Position numbers and translations under genes: made by a program. Positions 16,624-25,827 of a DNA stretch of 64,000 nt are shown here, piece by piece; within the stretch, counting starts at the first letter, position 1; each line of letters begins with the position of its first letter. The notes beneath the pieces were generated by a model. That model did not search any database, was not told the origin of the DNA, and worked only from the letters and a program-made list of their open reading frames with translations. Source of the stretch: Micromonospora sp. WMMD980 (lineage in GTDB: Bacteria; Actinomycetota; Actinomycetes; Mycobacteriales; Micromonosporaceae); assembly GCF_029626035.1 (NCBI RefSeq), contig NZ_JARUBE010000003.1:1674001-1738000 (forward strand), written 5' to 3'.

Positions 16624-17099
16624 CGGGTCACCCCGTGCCGGACGGCCAGCAGCCGGCCGGTCACCGCGTCCCCGGCGGCGACCGCCAGCAGCGCGGCCAG
16701 CACGGTCGCCCCCAGGTAGGCCAGCGCGGTGCCCGGCGCCCCGGCCGTCACCAGGCGCTGCGCGTCGACCGCGTACGCGGAGAACGTGGTGAACCCACCG
16801 AGCACCCCGACGCCGAGGAACGGCCGCACGAGCGGGCCGGCCGGGCGGGTGGTGAGCACCGCCATCAGCGCGCCGATCAGCAGGCAGCCGGTGACGTTGA
16901 CGCCGAACGTGGCCCACGGGAAGCCGGTGGGCGGGTGCGGCACGGCGGCCTGGGCGCCGGCGCGGGCCAGCGCGCCCAGCGCGCCACCGGCGGCGATCAC
17001 TCCCAGCACGGCGGCCGGGTGCGCGGTCAGTTCCGCCCGGTCGGCGGGTACGCGGAGGTCGACGTCGGGGTCGACGCGGGGTTCGGGCGGTCGGTTCAC
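16620..17099 (-). CDS. crcB: CrcB/Fluc fluoride channel subunit (first of pair)
   Basis: A 159-residue protein with a 45-residue acidic N-terminal extension before the four-helix CrcB core: [31 protein letters not shown] and [13 protein letters not shown] chose GTG 17099 because GGGAGG lies just upstream. The frame stays open further up to 17186 but without support. It pairs with the downstream crcB to form the likely heteromeric channel. I looked for a crcB fluoride riboswitch upstream and saw none. Confidence 0.86.
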   Translation of the reverse strand: MNRPPEPRVDPDVDLRVPADRAELTAHPAAVLGVIAAGGALGALARAGAQAAVPHPPTGFPWATFGVNVTGCLLIGALMAVLTTRPAGPLVRPFLGVGVLGGFTTFSAYAVDAQRLVTAGAPGTALAYLGATVLAALLAVAAGDAVTGRLLAVRHGVTR

Positions 17100-17310
17100 G
17101 GTGCCTCCCACCAGGACGGGCATCACTGGCAGGGACCGTCGGCGACGTCGCGGTTCTCCCGGTCGGGCCGGGACGGCGGGCCCCACCGCCGCTCACCCCG
17201 AGCATAACCCGACCCCGTCCACCCCGCGCCCCGCCGGCCCCACGCGCCCCGCCAGGGAGCGGGAACCACGGTCAGGTGCTCGCCGAACCGCTGGCTCCGC
17301 TCGTCGGCGT

Positions 17311-17387
17311 GCCGCCGCCTGCGGCCGTTCGCTGACCTCCGCAGGCGGCGGCGCTGACCTGGCAGGACGGGCCGTACGGGCGTACGG
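17311..17387. promoter_or_regulatory. Hairpin and palindrome between crcB and paaK
   Basis: GCCGCCGCCTGCGG (17311-17324) pairs perfectly with 17339-17352 across 14 nt. CCGTACG-GG-CGTACGG (17372-17387) is a perfect 7-bp inverted repeat ending 56 bp before the paaK start. The palindrome is a candidate regulator site for paaK. The hairpin may insulate the two divergent units. The rest of the 17100-17442 interval shows nothing recognisable. Confidence 0.45.
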
Positions 17388-17442
17388 TGATCGGCATCCC
17401 GCCCGGCGCGGCGGCGTCGGGCCCGTCGCGCAGGAGGCCACC

Positions 17443-18750
17443 GTGCAGGACCGCACCCCTCGTCCGGACGAGCTGGATCCCGTCGAGCGGATCGGCGTCG
17501 ACGAGCTGCGGGCCCTCCAACTGGACCGGCTGCGCCGGTCGCTGCGGCACGCGTACGACCACGTGCCGCACTATCGCCGCGCGTTCGACGACGCCGGCGC
17601 GCACCCCGGCGACGTCCGCGACCTGGCCGACCTGGCCCGCTTCCCGTTCACCGCCAAGGCCGAGCTGCGGGAGAACTACCCGTTCGGCATGTTCGCCGTA
17701 CCCCGGGAGCGGATCGCCCGGCTGCACGCCTCCTCCGGCACCACCGGGCGCCCCACGGTGGTCGGCTACACCCGGGCCGACCTGGACACCTGGGCCACGT
17801 TGATGGCCCGCTCGATCCGGGCCGCCGGCGGTCGCCGCGGCGACCGGGTGCACGTCGCGTACGGCTACGGGCTGTTCACCGGCGGCCTCGGCGCGCACTA
17901 CGGCGCCGAGGAGCTGGGCTGCACGGTGATCCCGGTGTCCGGCGGCATGACACAGCGTCAGGTCATGCTGATCCGCGACCTCGAACCCGAGGTCATCATG
18001 GTCACGCCCAGCTACATGCTCGCCATCGTGGACGAGATGGAGCGCCAGGGCGTCGACCCGCGCGCCACCTCGCTGCGCGTCGGCGTGTTCGGTGCCGAGC
18101 CGTGGACCGAGGACATGCGCCGCGAGCTGGAGCAGCGGCTCGACATGCACGCGCTCGACATCTACGGGCTCTCCGAGGTGATGGGGCCCGGGGTGGCGGT
18201 CGAGTGCGTGGAGACCAAGGACGGCCTGCACCTGTGGGAGGACCACTTCTATCCGGAGATCATCGACCCGGTCACCGGCGCGGTGCTGCCCGACGGTGAA
18301 CGGGGTGAGCTGGTGCTGACCTCGCTGACCAAGGAGGCCATGCCGGTGGTCCGCTACCGCACCCGTGACCTGACCCGGCTGCTGCCCGGCACGGCCCGCC
18401 CGATGCGGCGGATCGAGAAGATCGCCGGGCGCACCGACGACATGATGATCCTGCGCGGGGTGAACGTCTTCCCGACCCAGATCGAGGAGCTGATCCTGCG
18501 TACCCCGGCCCTGTCGCCGCACTTCCAGTGCGTGCTGGGCCGGCGGGGGCGGCTGGACACCCTCACCGTGCACGTGGAACGGCGCCCCGGCGCCGCGCTG
18601 GACGAGGCCGAGCGGGCCGGGGCGGCCCTGGTCGAGCAGGTCAAGAACACCATCGGGGTCTCCGTGGCGGTCCGGGTGATCGAGCCGGACGGGGTGGAGC
18701 GCTCGATGGGCAAGATGCGCCGCATCGTCGACCAGCGGCGGGAGCGCTGA
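17443..18750 (+). CDS. paaK: Phenylacetate-CoA ligase
   Basis: A 435-residue adenylate-forming enzyme that would activate phenylacetate (or a related aryl acid) to its CoA thioester with ATP. The length and motifs fit PaaK: the ATP loop LHASSGTTGRPTVVGYT, YGYGLFTGGLGAHYGAE, the YGLSEVMGPGVA core and the C-terminal VNVFPTQIEELI followed by SMGKMRRI with the catalytic Lys. The GTG start follows AGGAGG at 17432-17437. The thioesterase gene paaI starts one base after its stop. No ring-oxygenase (paaABCDE) genes are present in the window, so the pair may serve salvage or another aryl substrate. Confidence 0.92.
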   Translation: MQDRTPRPDELDPVERIGVDELRALQLDRLRRSLRHAYDHVPHYRRAFDDAGAHPGDVRDLADLARFPFTAKAELRENYPFGMFAVPRERIARLHASSGTTGRPTVVGYTRADLDTWATLMARSIRAAGGRRGDRVHVAYGYGLFTGGLGAHYGAEELGCTVIPVSGGMTQRQVMLIRDLEPEVIMVTPSYMLAIVDEMERQGVDPRATSLRVGVFGAEPWTEDMRRELEQRLDMHALDIYGLSEVMGPGVAVECVETKDGLHLWEDHFYPEIIDPVTGAVLPDGERGELVLTSLTKEAMPVVRYRTRDLTRLLPGTARPMRRIEKIAGRTDDMMILRGVNVFPTQIEELILRTPALSPHFQCVLGRRGRLDTLTVHVERRPGAALDEAERAGAALVEQVKNTIGVSVAVRVIEPDGVERSMGKMRRIVDQRRER

Positions 18751-18751
18751 G

Positions 18752-19171
18752 ATGGCCGGGGACGGCGGCGGTCGCACCGCGGCCCACGACATGTTCGACG
18801 CCGACGTGGCGTCGAAGGGGCTCGGCATCGAGCTGGTCTCGGCCGGCGACGGCGCGGCGGTGGCCCGGATGCGGGTCACCGCGGCGATGCTCAACGGGCA
18901 CTCGATCGGCCACGGCGGCTTCGTGTTCCTGCTCGCCGACACCGCGTTCGCCCTGGCCTGCAACAGCCACGGGCCGGTCACCGTGGCCGCCGGCGGCGAG
19001 ATCAGCTTCCTGCGCCCGGTGCGCGAGGGCGACCTGCTGGAGGCGTCCGCCACCGAACGGGTCCGGCACGGGCGCAGCGGGATCTACGACGTCACCGTGC
19101 GGCGCGGCGACGAGGTGGTGGCCGAGTTCCGGGGCCGCAGTCGCATGCTGCGAGGCGGGGACCCTTCGTGA
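18752..19171 (+). CDS. paaI: PaaI-type hotdog thioesterase
   Basis: A 139-residue hotdog-fold protein. MLNGHSIGHGGFVFLLADTA contains the Asn/His-rich catalytic helix start and the acidic residue of the PaaI family; AAGGEISFLRPVREGDLLEA is the central strand. PaaI hydrolyses stalled phenylacetyl-CoA-pathway intermediates and frees CoA. It is coupled to paaK with a 1-bp gap and followed by a strong hairpin. Confidence 0.9.
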   Translation: MAGDGGGRTAAHDMFDADVASKGLGIELVSAGDGAAVARMRVTAAMLNGHSIGHGGFVFLLADTAFALACNSHGPVTVAAGGEISFLRPVREGDLLEASATERVRHGRSGIYDVTVRRGDEVVAEFRGRSRMLRGGDPS

Positions 19172-19216
19172 CACGCTTCGCAGCGCCGGGGGCCGCTCGA
19201 CACCGGGCGGCGCCCA

Positions 19217-19258
19217 GGTCCGGGTCGGAGTGGCCCCGTGCCCGCTCCGACCCGGACC
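19217..19258. terminator. Hairpin between convergent paaI and cyclase genes
   Basis: GGTCCGGGTCGGAG (19217-19230) pairs perfectly with CTCCGACCCGGACC (19245-19258), with a 14-nt loop. It sits between two convergent genes and could stop transcription from both sides. Confidence 0.68.
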
Positions 19259-19260
19259 GG

Positions 19261-21690
19261 TCAGGCCACCAGCCCCAGCGGGGCACCCGACGAGACGCGT
19301 CGGCCAACCGGTTCGGACAGGCGGGCGGCCCGCTCGAGCGGGTGCGCCGCCGCGGCCGGACCGGCGGCGGTCGGCGTGTCGACCGGGGCGGCCCTCGACG
19401 GTGGCCCGGCCCTGCCCGCGCCGGACCCGGCGTACTCCGGTAGGCCCAGAGCCGCGCCGGCCCCGACCGGACGGGACGGCGGGACGGTCGCCGGTCGGGC
19501 CCCTCCACCCGACCGGCGCGACCGTCCCACCGCGAGCGGGCAGCTCGCCCGCTCGTCGGCGTCCCGATCCGGGACGCCGACCCCGGTGCCCGCCGCGAGG
19601 CGCACGGCGGGAGCATCGCCCGACCACCCCGCCGGTGGTCGGGCCGCGACCGGACCCGGCCCGGTGGCCGGCGCGTCGGCGGCCCCTCGCCCGGCGCCGG
19701 CACCCCCCACGATGCCGGCGCCGGGATCGAGGCCGGCGACCGTCGCGATGCCGGCGTCGAGCGTGGCGCCGGCACCCCCCACGACGTCGGCGGTCACGAG
19801 ACCGGCGCCCGTTCCGCCGGCGGTACTCCGCGTCCCGCCGGCTGCGGGCCCGGAGTTGGCGCGCGACCGGACGGCGGCAGCCGGCCGACCGTTCACACCG
19901 GGTCCGGCGTTGCGCCCGGGCCGGGCGCCGGCGAGCGGGAGCGGTCGGTCGGTGCGGTGGGCCTGGACGGGGTCGCCGCCGACCAGCCGGCGGGCGAAGT
20001 CCGCCCGCGCCGCCCGCGGCAGCCGGTGGGCGGCCACCCGGGTCACCACCGGCTCGACGATCGTCCAGCCGGCCCCGCCGGCGAGCGCGACCGGGGCGGC
20101 GTCGGTGCGGCCGAGCAGACCGGTCGCGGCCAGGGTGTGCAGCACCGGCCCGGCGTGCCCGGCCGGCCACCCGAGCATCCGTTCGACGGTGGCGGCGACG
20201 ATCGGGCCGCCCAGCGCCGCACCGGCCATCAGCACCGCGCGTTGCCGGCCGTCCAGCGCGTCCAGCCGGGCGTCCACCAGCCGGCGCACCGCGGCGGGCA
20301 CCCCGGCCGGCTCGTCGGCCGGGTCGGCCGTGGCGTAGGCGGCGGCCACGCCCGGGTTGCCGCCGACCAGCGGCAGCAGCCGCGCGGCCAGGGCGGCGGG
20401 ACGGTTGGCCCGGTCGAGCAGGTGTCGCAGCAGGCGACCGGTCTCGCGGACGCCCAGCGGCGGCAACCACACCCGGTGTCGCCGGCCGACCGGGCCGGAC
20501 CACGGGTCGGCGCGCCCGGCGCCGTGCGTGGTGACCACCGCCAGCGCCAGCCCCCGGTCGCCGGCCGTGGCGTGCAACTGGCGCAGGAAGCGGTGCAGCG
20601 CCGGCGCGGCGCGGTCCAGGTCGTCCACGGCCACCACCACCGGGCCTCCGGCAGCGCGGTCGAGCAGGAGTTCGCGGCAGGCCGTCGCGGCCCGGGCGCC
20701 CGCCGCGGCGTCACGCGGCGTGGCGAGGAACGCGGCCAGCGCGGGACTGGTCGTCGACCTCCCGACGTGGGGGAGCCGGGGACGGACGCCGGTCGCGTCC
20801 TGCGTGAGCAGCGCGCGGACCAGGTCGGCCAGCGGCGCGAGATCCCCGTCCGGGTACGGCGGGCAGTGCGTCACGCACCAGCGCACCGCGGTGCCGTCCA
20901 CCCGCGCCACGGCCCGGGTCAGCTCGTGCAGCAGCCGGCTGCGACCGCTGCCGGGCGGCCCGGTCAGCGAGATCCACCGTGGACGGTGCTCCCGCAGCGC
21001 CCGGGTCACCGCGTCGGCCGCGCCCGCCAGCTCGCGGCGACGGCCGACCAGCGGGCCGCGGTGCCGGGCCGGCCGGTGCCGCGACAGCCCCGTGACCCGC
21101 CACACGTCCAGCGGGGCCGCCTTGCCGGCGAGCGTCGCGGTGGCGTGTGGACGCTGGTCCACCAGGCCGGCGATCGCCCGCCGGGTGGTCGGGCAGACCA
21201 CCACGGCGCCGGGCGGCGCGTACTCCTGGAGCCGGGCCGCGGTGGTGATCACCGCGCCGCTGGCCGCGCCGTGCCCGCCGTCGCGGGCCCCGGTCAGGTC
21301 GACGAGCACCTCGCCGGTCGCCACCCCGACCCGTACCCGCAGCCGGGCGTCGCCCGGCGACCGCCGGTCCAGGGCCGCCTGGATCTCCAGCCCGGCCCGC
21401 ACCGCCCGGTACGCGTCGAAGCCGTCGCAGTCGGGCGCGCCGAACAACGCCATCACCGCGTCGCCGACGTACTTCTCCACCACGCCCCGCCAGCGGCGCA
21501 GCACACCGGCCACGGTGCCGAAGTAGACCCGTTGCAGCGTCCGCACGTCCTCCGGGTCGAGCCGCTCCACCAGGGCGGTCGACCCGACGATGTCGACGAA
21601 GAGGACGGTGACGGTGCGGCGCTCCTCCGGCAGTGGCCAGCGCGCCGCGCTGACGGCTTCCCGACTCCCCACGGGCGTGGTGATCACCAT
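19261..21690 (-). CDS. Class III nucleotide cyclase / AAA ATPase regulator-like protein with low-complexity tail
   Basis: About 809 residues. A class III nucleotidyl cyclase domain lies at about 25-190: VTVLFVDIVGSTALVE has the first metal Asp, EKYVGDAVMALFG has the second. An ATPase domain follows, with Walker A LTGPPGSGRSRLL near 245 and Walker B VVVAVDDLDRA. This is the cyclase/ATPase layout common in actinomycetes and thought to sense and signal, but no LuxR or TPR end is present. In the cyclase strand normally reading VNxAARL, this protein reads VITTAARL, so the transition-state Asn seems replaced by Thr. The last 230 residues are Ala/Gly/Pro-rich without domain pattern. ATG 21690 has AAAGGG upstream; GTG 21699 is also possible. 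It is divergent from the LAL regulator. Confidence 0.78.
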   Translation of the reverse strand: MVITTPVGSREAVSAARWPLPEERRTVTVLFVDIVGSTALVERLDPEDVRTLQRVYFGTVAGVLRRWRGVVEKYVGDAVMALFGAPDCDGFDAYRAVRAGLEIQAALDRRSPGDARLRVRVGVATGEVLVDLTGARDGGHGAASGAVITTAARLQEYAPPGAVVVCPTTRRAIAGLVDQRPHATATLAGKAAPLDVWRVTGLSRHRPARHRGPLVGRRRELAGAADAVTRALREHRPRWISLTGPPGSGRSRLLHELTRAVARVDGTAVRWCVTHCPPYPDGDLAPLADLVRALLTQDATGVRPRLPHVGRSTTSPALAAFLATPRDAAAGARAATACRELLLDRAAGGPVVVAVDDLDRAAPALHRFLRQLHATAGDRGLALAVVTTHGAGRADPWSGPVGRRHRVWLPPLGVRETGRLLRHLLDRANRPAALAARLLPLVGGNPGVAAAYATADPADEPAGVPAAVRRLVDARLDALDGRQRAVLMAGAALGGPIVAATVERMLGWPAGHAGPVLHTLAATGLLGRTDAAPVALAGGAGWTIVEPVVTRVAAHRLPRAARADFARRLVGGDPVQAHRTDRPLPLAGARPGRNAGPGVNGRPAAAVRSRANSGPAAGGTRSTAGGTGAGLVTADVVGGAGATLDAGIATVAGLDPGAGIVGGAGAGRGAADAPATGPGPVAARPPAGWSGDAPAVRLAAGTGVGVPDRDADERASCPLAVGRSRRSGGGARPATVPPSRPVGAGAALGLPEYAGSGAGRAGPPSRAAPVDTPTAAGPAAAAHPLERAARLSEPVGRRVSSGAPLGLVA

Positions 21691-21763
21691 CGCACCCACC
21701 CTTTCCCTGGTCCGGTGCCCGACGACCTCCGGACACTTTCACCACCGGGTCGTCGGGGGATCG

Positions 21764-21777
21764 GTAGGACGACGTAT
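21764..21777 (+). promoter_or_regulatory. Motif GTAGGACGACGTAT upstream of the LAL regulator
   Basis: This 14-mer, within the 188-bp divergent region between the cyclase and LAL genes, recurs with 13 of 14 matches and opposite orientation upstream of the DUF5995 gene (24835-24848). Adjacent GACGTATGTC is near-palindromic. It is a candidate binding site for the LAL regulator or a sigma factor. Confidence 0.5.
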
Positions 21778-21878
21778 GTCGGGCACGCGCAACCGTTAGT
21801 CGGTTTGTCGACGCGAGGAGTACGAGTGGGGCCCTGAGGCCGTAGAACGGTGCGGGGACCTGTGACTAGGCTGCGTCC

Positions 21879-24821
21879 ATGGCCAGCGATCCGGACACCG
21901 CACCGCTCGTCGGCCGCACCGGGACCGTGGCGACACTGCGGTCGGCGCTGCTCGACGACGTCGCCCCCGGGCAGACCGCGGCGGTGTTCCTCACCGGCGA
22001 GAGCGGGGTGGGCAAGACCCGACTGCTCGGCGAGGTGGGCGAGCGACTGCGGCAGGCCGGCGCCCTGGTCCTCACCGGCTCCTGCCTCGACATCGGCGAC
22101 GCCTCGCCGCTGCATCCGGTGCGCCAGGCGCTGCGCCGCCTCGACGCCGACCTGGCCGAGGCGCGCACCACCTCGGCGGTCCGCGGCCTGCTGCAGGTCT
22201 TCGACGAGGAGACCCCGGGGCCGGACGGCGCGGGCGCGCTGCTGGAGCGGGTCGCCCAGGGGCTGCACCTGGTCGCCGGCGGCCGGCCGCTCGTGCTCGT
22301 CCTCGACGACCTGCAGTGGGTCGACCGGAGCACCCGCCAGCTCCTGCTCTATCTGCTCGCCGGCCTGGGTGACCTGCAGTTGTCCGTGCTCGCCGCGATC
22401 CGCGCGGAGTCGCTGCGCGGCGCGCACCCGCTGCGCCGGGTGCTCACCGAGCTGCGCCGCCTGCGGTCGGTGCGGGTGGTGGACCTGCTCCCGCTGGACC
22501 GGGCCGGCACCGACGAGTTGGCCGCCGCCGTCGTCGGCGCGCCGTTGCCGCCGGAGGCCGCCGACCAGATGTGGCAGCGCAGCGGCGGCAACCCGTTTGT
22601 GGTGGAGGAGCTGGCCCGGGACCGGCGCGACGGCCGCGACGGCCTCTCCGACACGCTGCGCGAGGTCTTCCTGGATCGGGTGGACGCGTTGCCGCAGCCC
22701 GCGGACGCCGTGGTGCAGGCGGTCGCCGCCGGCGTCGAGCCGGTCGAGCACTGGCTGCTGGCCCAGGTGGTCCGCCTGCCGGAGGACGAGCTGCTCGACG
22801 CGGTGCGCGAGGCGGTGGCGCACCGTCTGCTGGTCGGCGCCGACGACGGCTACCGGCTGCGGCACCGGCTGGTCGCCGAGATCCTGGCCCACGAGCTGCT
22901 GCCCGCCGAGCGGGCCGCGCTGCACCGCCGCTACGCCGAGGCGCTCACCGCCGCCCCGGCCGAGCTGCACCAGGCCCGGCTGGCCCACCACTGGCGGCAG
23001 GCCGGTGAGCCGGCCCGCGCGCTGCCGGCGACGATGACCGCCGCCCGCGAGGCGGAACGGCTGCACGGGTACGCCGAGGCGCACCGCCACTGGTCCGCCG
23101 CGCTGACCCTGGCGGCCACCCCGACCCCGGTGCCGCTGGACGGCAGCCGGCCGCCCGAGCCGGTCGAGGTGGACCGGGTCGAACTGCTCAGCCACGCCGC
23201 CGAGGCCGCGCACCACAGTGGAGAGCACGCCCGCGCGTTGACCCTGCTGGAGGAGCTGTCCGCCGACCCGGCCGGCCCGCCGGCCTGCGCGTTGCACATC
23301 CGGCGGGCCCGCTACCTGGCCGCCGCCGGCCGCTCCGCCCCGGCCGAGGAGGAATACCGGCGGGTGCTGGCCTCGGCCGACTGCACGCCGCGCGAGCGGT
23401 GCACCGCCGCCGCCCGGCTGGCCGAGCTGCTGCTGCACCTGGGCCGCTACGCCGAGGCCGGCGAGCAGGCCCGGGAGGCCCTCGACCTGGCCGCCGAGGT
23501 CCCCGGCTCCACCTCGGAGGTGGTGCTGGCCAGCGCCGCGCTCGGCTTCAGCGAGGCGTTCCTGGAGGATCCGACCGCCGGGCTGGCGGTGATGCGCCGG
23601 GCGTTGGAGACCGCCGAACGTTCCGGCCGGCCGGAGGACGTGGCCTGCGCCTACCTGCACCTCGCCGAGTTGCTCACCGGGCCGCTGAACATCCTCGAGG
23701 AGGGGGTGGTGGTGGCCCGCCGGGGCGCCGAGCGGGTCGCCGAGCTGGGCCTCGGCCGCACCTGGGAGACCCGGCTGCTGGCGGTCGCGACGAACGGGTT
23801 GTTCCGGGTGGGGCAGTGGGCCGAGGCGGAGAAGGTCGTCGCCGCCGCGCTGCGGCACCGGCCGTCCGGCGCGGACGCGGTCGAGCTGCTGCTGGCCCGC
23901 TGCCGGCTCTCCGTCGGGTACGGCGACGTCGAGGCCTCCGACCGCGACCTGGAGGCGGTCGCCACGGTGCTGGCCGGCGGCGGCGCCCGGCACGTGCTGC
24001 CGATGCTGATCCTGCGCGCCGGTCTGTTCATGTGGCAGGGCCGGCACGACCTGGCCCGACAGGCCGTCCAGCGGGGCCTGACCGAGAGCCGCTCGGACGA
24101 CGTGATCGTGCTGGCCACGCTGGCCTGGCACGGGCTGCGCGCCGAGGCCGAGGCGGCGGCCAGCCGCACGGTCGAGGTGGACCCGACCGCGGTGCGCCGG
24201 CTGCGCGAGGCGATCGACCGGGTGATCCGCAAGAGCGGTCAGGCCGGCGCCCCGGTGCGCTACGTGGCCGACGGCTTCCTGGCGCTCTGCGACGCCGAGC
24301 TGAGCCGGCTCGACGACGGTCGGGGCGACCCCGAGCTGTGGGCCCGTTCGGCCACCGAGTGGGACCGGCGCAACCACCCCTATCCGGCGGCGTACTCGCG
24401 GTTGCGGCAGGCCGAGGCGCTGCTGGCCCGGCGCAGTCGGGTGGCCACCGCCGGCAAGCTGCTGCGCCACGCGCACGCGATGGCGCAGTCGCTCGGCGCG
24501 GTGCCGCTCAGCGCGGAGATCCGTACCCTGGCCGGTCGGGCCCGGGTCACCCTGGAGGACGCGCCGTCGGCCGCGCCGGTGCCCCGACCGCGGGCGACGG
24601 CGCCCGCGGCCCCGGCGGTGGACGAGCTGGCGGTGCTGACCGCGCGGGAGCGTGAGGTGCTCGCCGCGGTCGCCGAGGGGCTGACGAACAAGGAGATCGG
24701 CCAGCGGCTGTTCATCAGCGAGCGGACCATCGGCGTGCACGTGTCGCACATCTTCGACAAGCTCCAGGTCCGCACGCGGGTGCAGGCCAGCGCGATCTTC
24801 CTGCGCAACCGGCCGGAATAG
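21879..24821 (+). CDS. LuxR-family LAL regulator (AAA ATPase, HTH LuxR)
   Basis: A 980-residue large ATP-binding LuxR regulator. The N-terminal P-loop is LTGESGVGKTRLLGE near residue 45; Walker B is LVLVLDDLQWVD near 145. A long alpha-helical TPR-like centre follows. The C-terminal helix-turn-helix is LTAREREVLAAVAEGLTNKE, then IGQRLFISERTIGVHVSHIF. LALs often activate catabolic or secondary-metabolite operons in response to a ligand or ATP state. The only gene following in the same direction with a matching upstream motif is the DUF5995 gene, which is a plausible target. The start MASDPDTAPLVGR fits the family well. Confidence 0.9.
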   Translation: MASDPDTAPLVGRTGTVATLRSALLDDVAPGQTAAVFLTGESGVGKTRLLGEVGERLRQAGALVLTGSCLDIGDASPLHPVRQALRRLDADLAEARTTSAVRGLLQVFDEETPGPDGAGALLERVAQGLHLVAGGRPLVLVLDDLQWVDRSTRQLLLYLLAGLGDLQLSVLAAIRAESLRGAHPLRRVLTELRRLRSVRVVDLLPLDRAGTDELAAAVVGAPLPPEAADQMWQRSGGNPFVVEELARDRRDGRDGLSDTLREVFLDRVDALPQPADAVVQAVAAGVEPVEHWLLAQVVRLPEDELLDAVREAVAHRLLVGADDGYRLRHRLVAEILAHELLPAERAALHRRYAEALTAAPAELHQARLAHHWRQAGEPARALPATMTAAREAERLHGYAEAHRHWSAALTLAATPTPVPLDGSRPPEPVEVDRVELLSHAAEAAHHSGEHARALTLLEELSADPAGPPACALHIRRARYLAAAGRSAPAEEEYRRVLASADCTPRERCTAAARLAELLLHLGRYAEAGEQAREALDLAAEVPGSTSEVVLASAALGFSEAFLEDPTAGLAVMRRALETAERSGRPEDVACAYLHLAELLTGPLNILEEGVVVARRGAERVAELGLGRTWETRLLAVATNGLFRVGQWAEAEKVVAAALRHRPSGADAVELLLARCRLSVGYGDVEASDRDLEAVATVLAGGGARHVLPMLILRAGLFMWQGRHDLARQAVQRGLTESRSDDVIVLATLAWHGLRAEAEAAASRTVEVDPTAVRRLREAIDRVIRKSGQAGAPVRYVADGFLALCDAELSRLDDGRGDPELWARSATEWDRRNHPYPAAYSRLRQAEALLARRSRVATAGKLLRHAHAMAQSLGAVPLSAEIRTLAGRARVTLEDAPSAAPVPRPRATAPAAPAVDELAVLTAREREVLAAVAEGLTNKEIGQRLFISERTIGVHVSHIFDKLQVRTRVQASAIFLRNRPE

Positions 24822-24834
24822 ACGTACGTCGGTT

Positions 24835-24848
24835 ATACGTCGTTCTAC
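24835..24848 (-). promoter_or_regulatory. Second copy of the LAL-flanking motif
   Basis: The reverse strand reads GTAGAACGACGTAT, one mismatch from the copy at 21764-21777. GACGTACGTC (24821-24830), a perfect palindrome, lies beside it. Both sit in the 112-bp gap before the DUF5995 gene. Confidence 0.5.
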
Positions 24849-24933
24849 TGATCCGGCCCGCCCACGGCGGCTGACAGGCTGTCGGGCGGCATCGGGTGGC
24901 GTCGTGGGGGACGCCGACCATCGTGGAGGAGAG

Positions 24934-25704
24934 ATGACCGAACCGGTCTGGGGTCCCGTGCACCAGGACATCGTCGGGTTGCTCGCCGACCACCCCGCCG
25001 ACGTGCCGGCGGTCGTCGACCATCTGACGAAGCTGCAGGACCTGCTGGTCCGGCTCCCGCCGCTGGAGGCGAGCTGCCCGCTCGCCGACTTCAACAAGCT
25101 CTACCTGGTCATCACCAGCACCGTGCTGGACGGTCTCTACGAGGACCGGTTCGTCGACCCGGCGTTCCTGGCCCGGCTGGACGTGGACTTCGCCGCGCGC
25201 TACTTCGAGGCGCTGCGGTTCTGGACCGACTCCAGCCCGAGCACGCCGCGGGCCTGGTCGTGCCTGTTCAAGCGGATGCGTGGCCCGGACGCCCGACCGC
25301 TGCCGTCGGCCGCCGCGGGCGTCAACGCGCACATCAACTACGACCTGCCGTTCGCGTTGGTGACCACGCTGGAGAGCCTGGAGTCGGAGCCGGTCGACGG
25401 CAGCGACCAGCACCGCGACTACCTGGAGATCAACAAGATCTTCGCCGAGCGGATCCCGGAACTGCGGCGGGGCTACCTGGACCACTGGCAGCTCATGATC
25501 GACATGGTGAACGGCGACATCGACGACTGGTACCAGGGCGAACTGGTGGAATACACCCGTAACGTGGCGTGGCGCAACGCGCAGAAGATCTGGCGTTGCC
25601 GCCACGACCCGGACGCCCGCGAGTGTGAGCGGACGCGGCTGGACGACAACGCCGCGCTGCTCGGCCGGCTGCTGCTGTCGCCCCTGGGGGCGTTCCTGCA
25701 GTAG
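24934..25704 (+). CDS. DUF5995 family protein
   Basis: A 256-residue soluble, helical protein. AAAGVNAHINYDLPFALVTT with a central HINYDL motif, SDQHRDYLEINKIFAERIPE and an Arg/Trp-rich C-terminus are typical of DUF5995. His and Asp/Glu conservation hints at a metal-binding helical fold, but no function is established. The start follows GTGGAGGAGAG. It probably forms a unit with the LAL regulator and is followed by a strong terminator hairpin. Confidence 0.78.
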   Translation: MTEPVWGPVHQDIVGLLADHPADVPAVVDHLTKLQDLLVRLPPLEASCPLADFNKLYLVITSTVLDGLYEDRFVDPAFLARLDVDFAARYFEALRFWTDSSPSTPRAWSCLFKRMRGPDARPLPSAAAGVNAHINYDLPFALVTTLESLESEPVDGSDQHRDYLEINKIFAERIPELRRGYLDHWQLMIDMVNGDIDDWYQGELVEYTRNVAWRNAQKIWRCRHDPDARECERTRLDDNAALLGRLLLSPLGAFLQ

Positions 25705-25716
25705 CCGGGACGGGGG

Positions 25717-25755
25717 GTCCCCGTGTCCCGCCGTCCCGGCGCGGGACACGGGGAC
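25717..25755 (+). terminator. Strong hairpin after the DUF5995 gene
   Basis: GTCCCCGTGTCCCGC (25717-25731) pairs with GCGGGACACGGGGAC (25741-25755), a perfect 15-bp stem with a 9-nt loop. Confidence 0.75.
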
Positions 25756-25827
25756 GCCGTCCCCCTCGTCGCTGGTTCGATCGGCATTCCGCCGGGTCGC
25801 GACCCGGGTACCGCCTACCGTCGGGGC

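Noticed and set aside
17100..17220. Fluoride (crcB) riboswitch upstream of the crcB pair
   Set aside because: The conserved pseudoknot segments of the motif could not be found in the leader.
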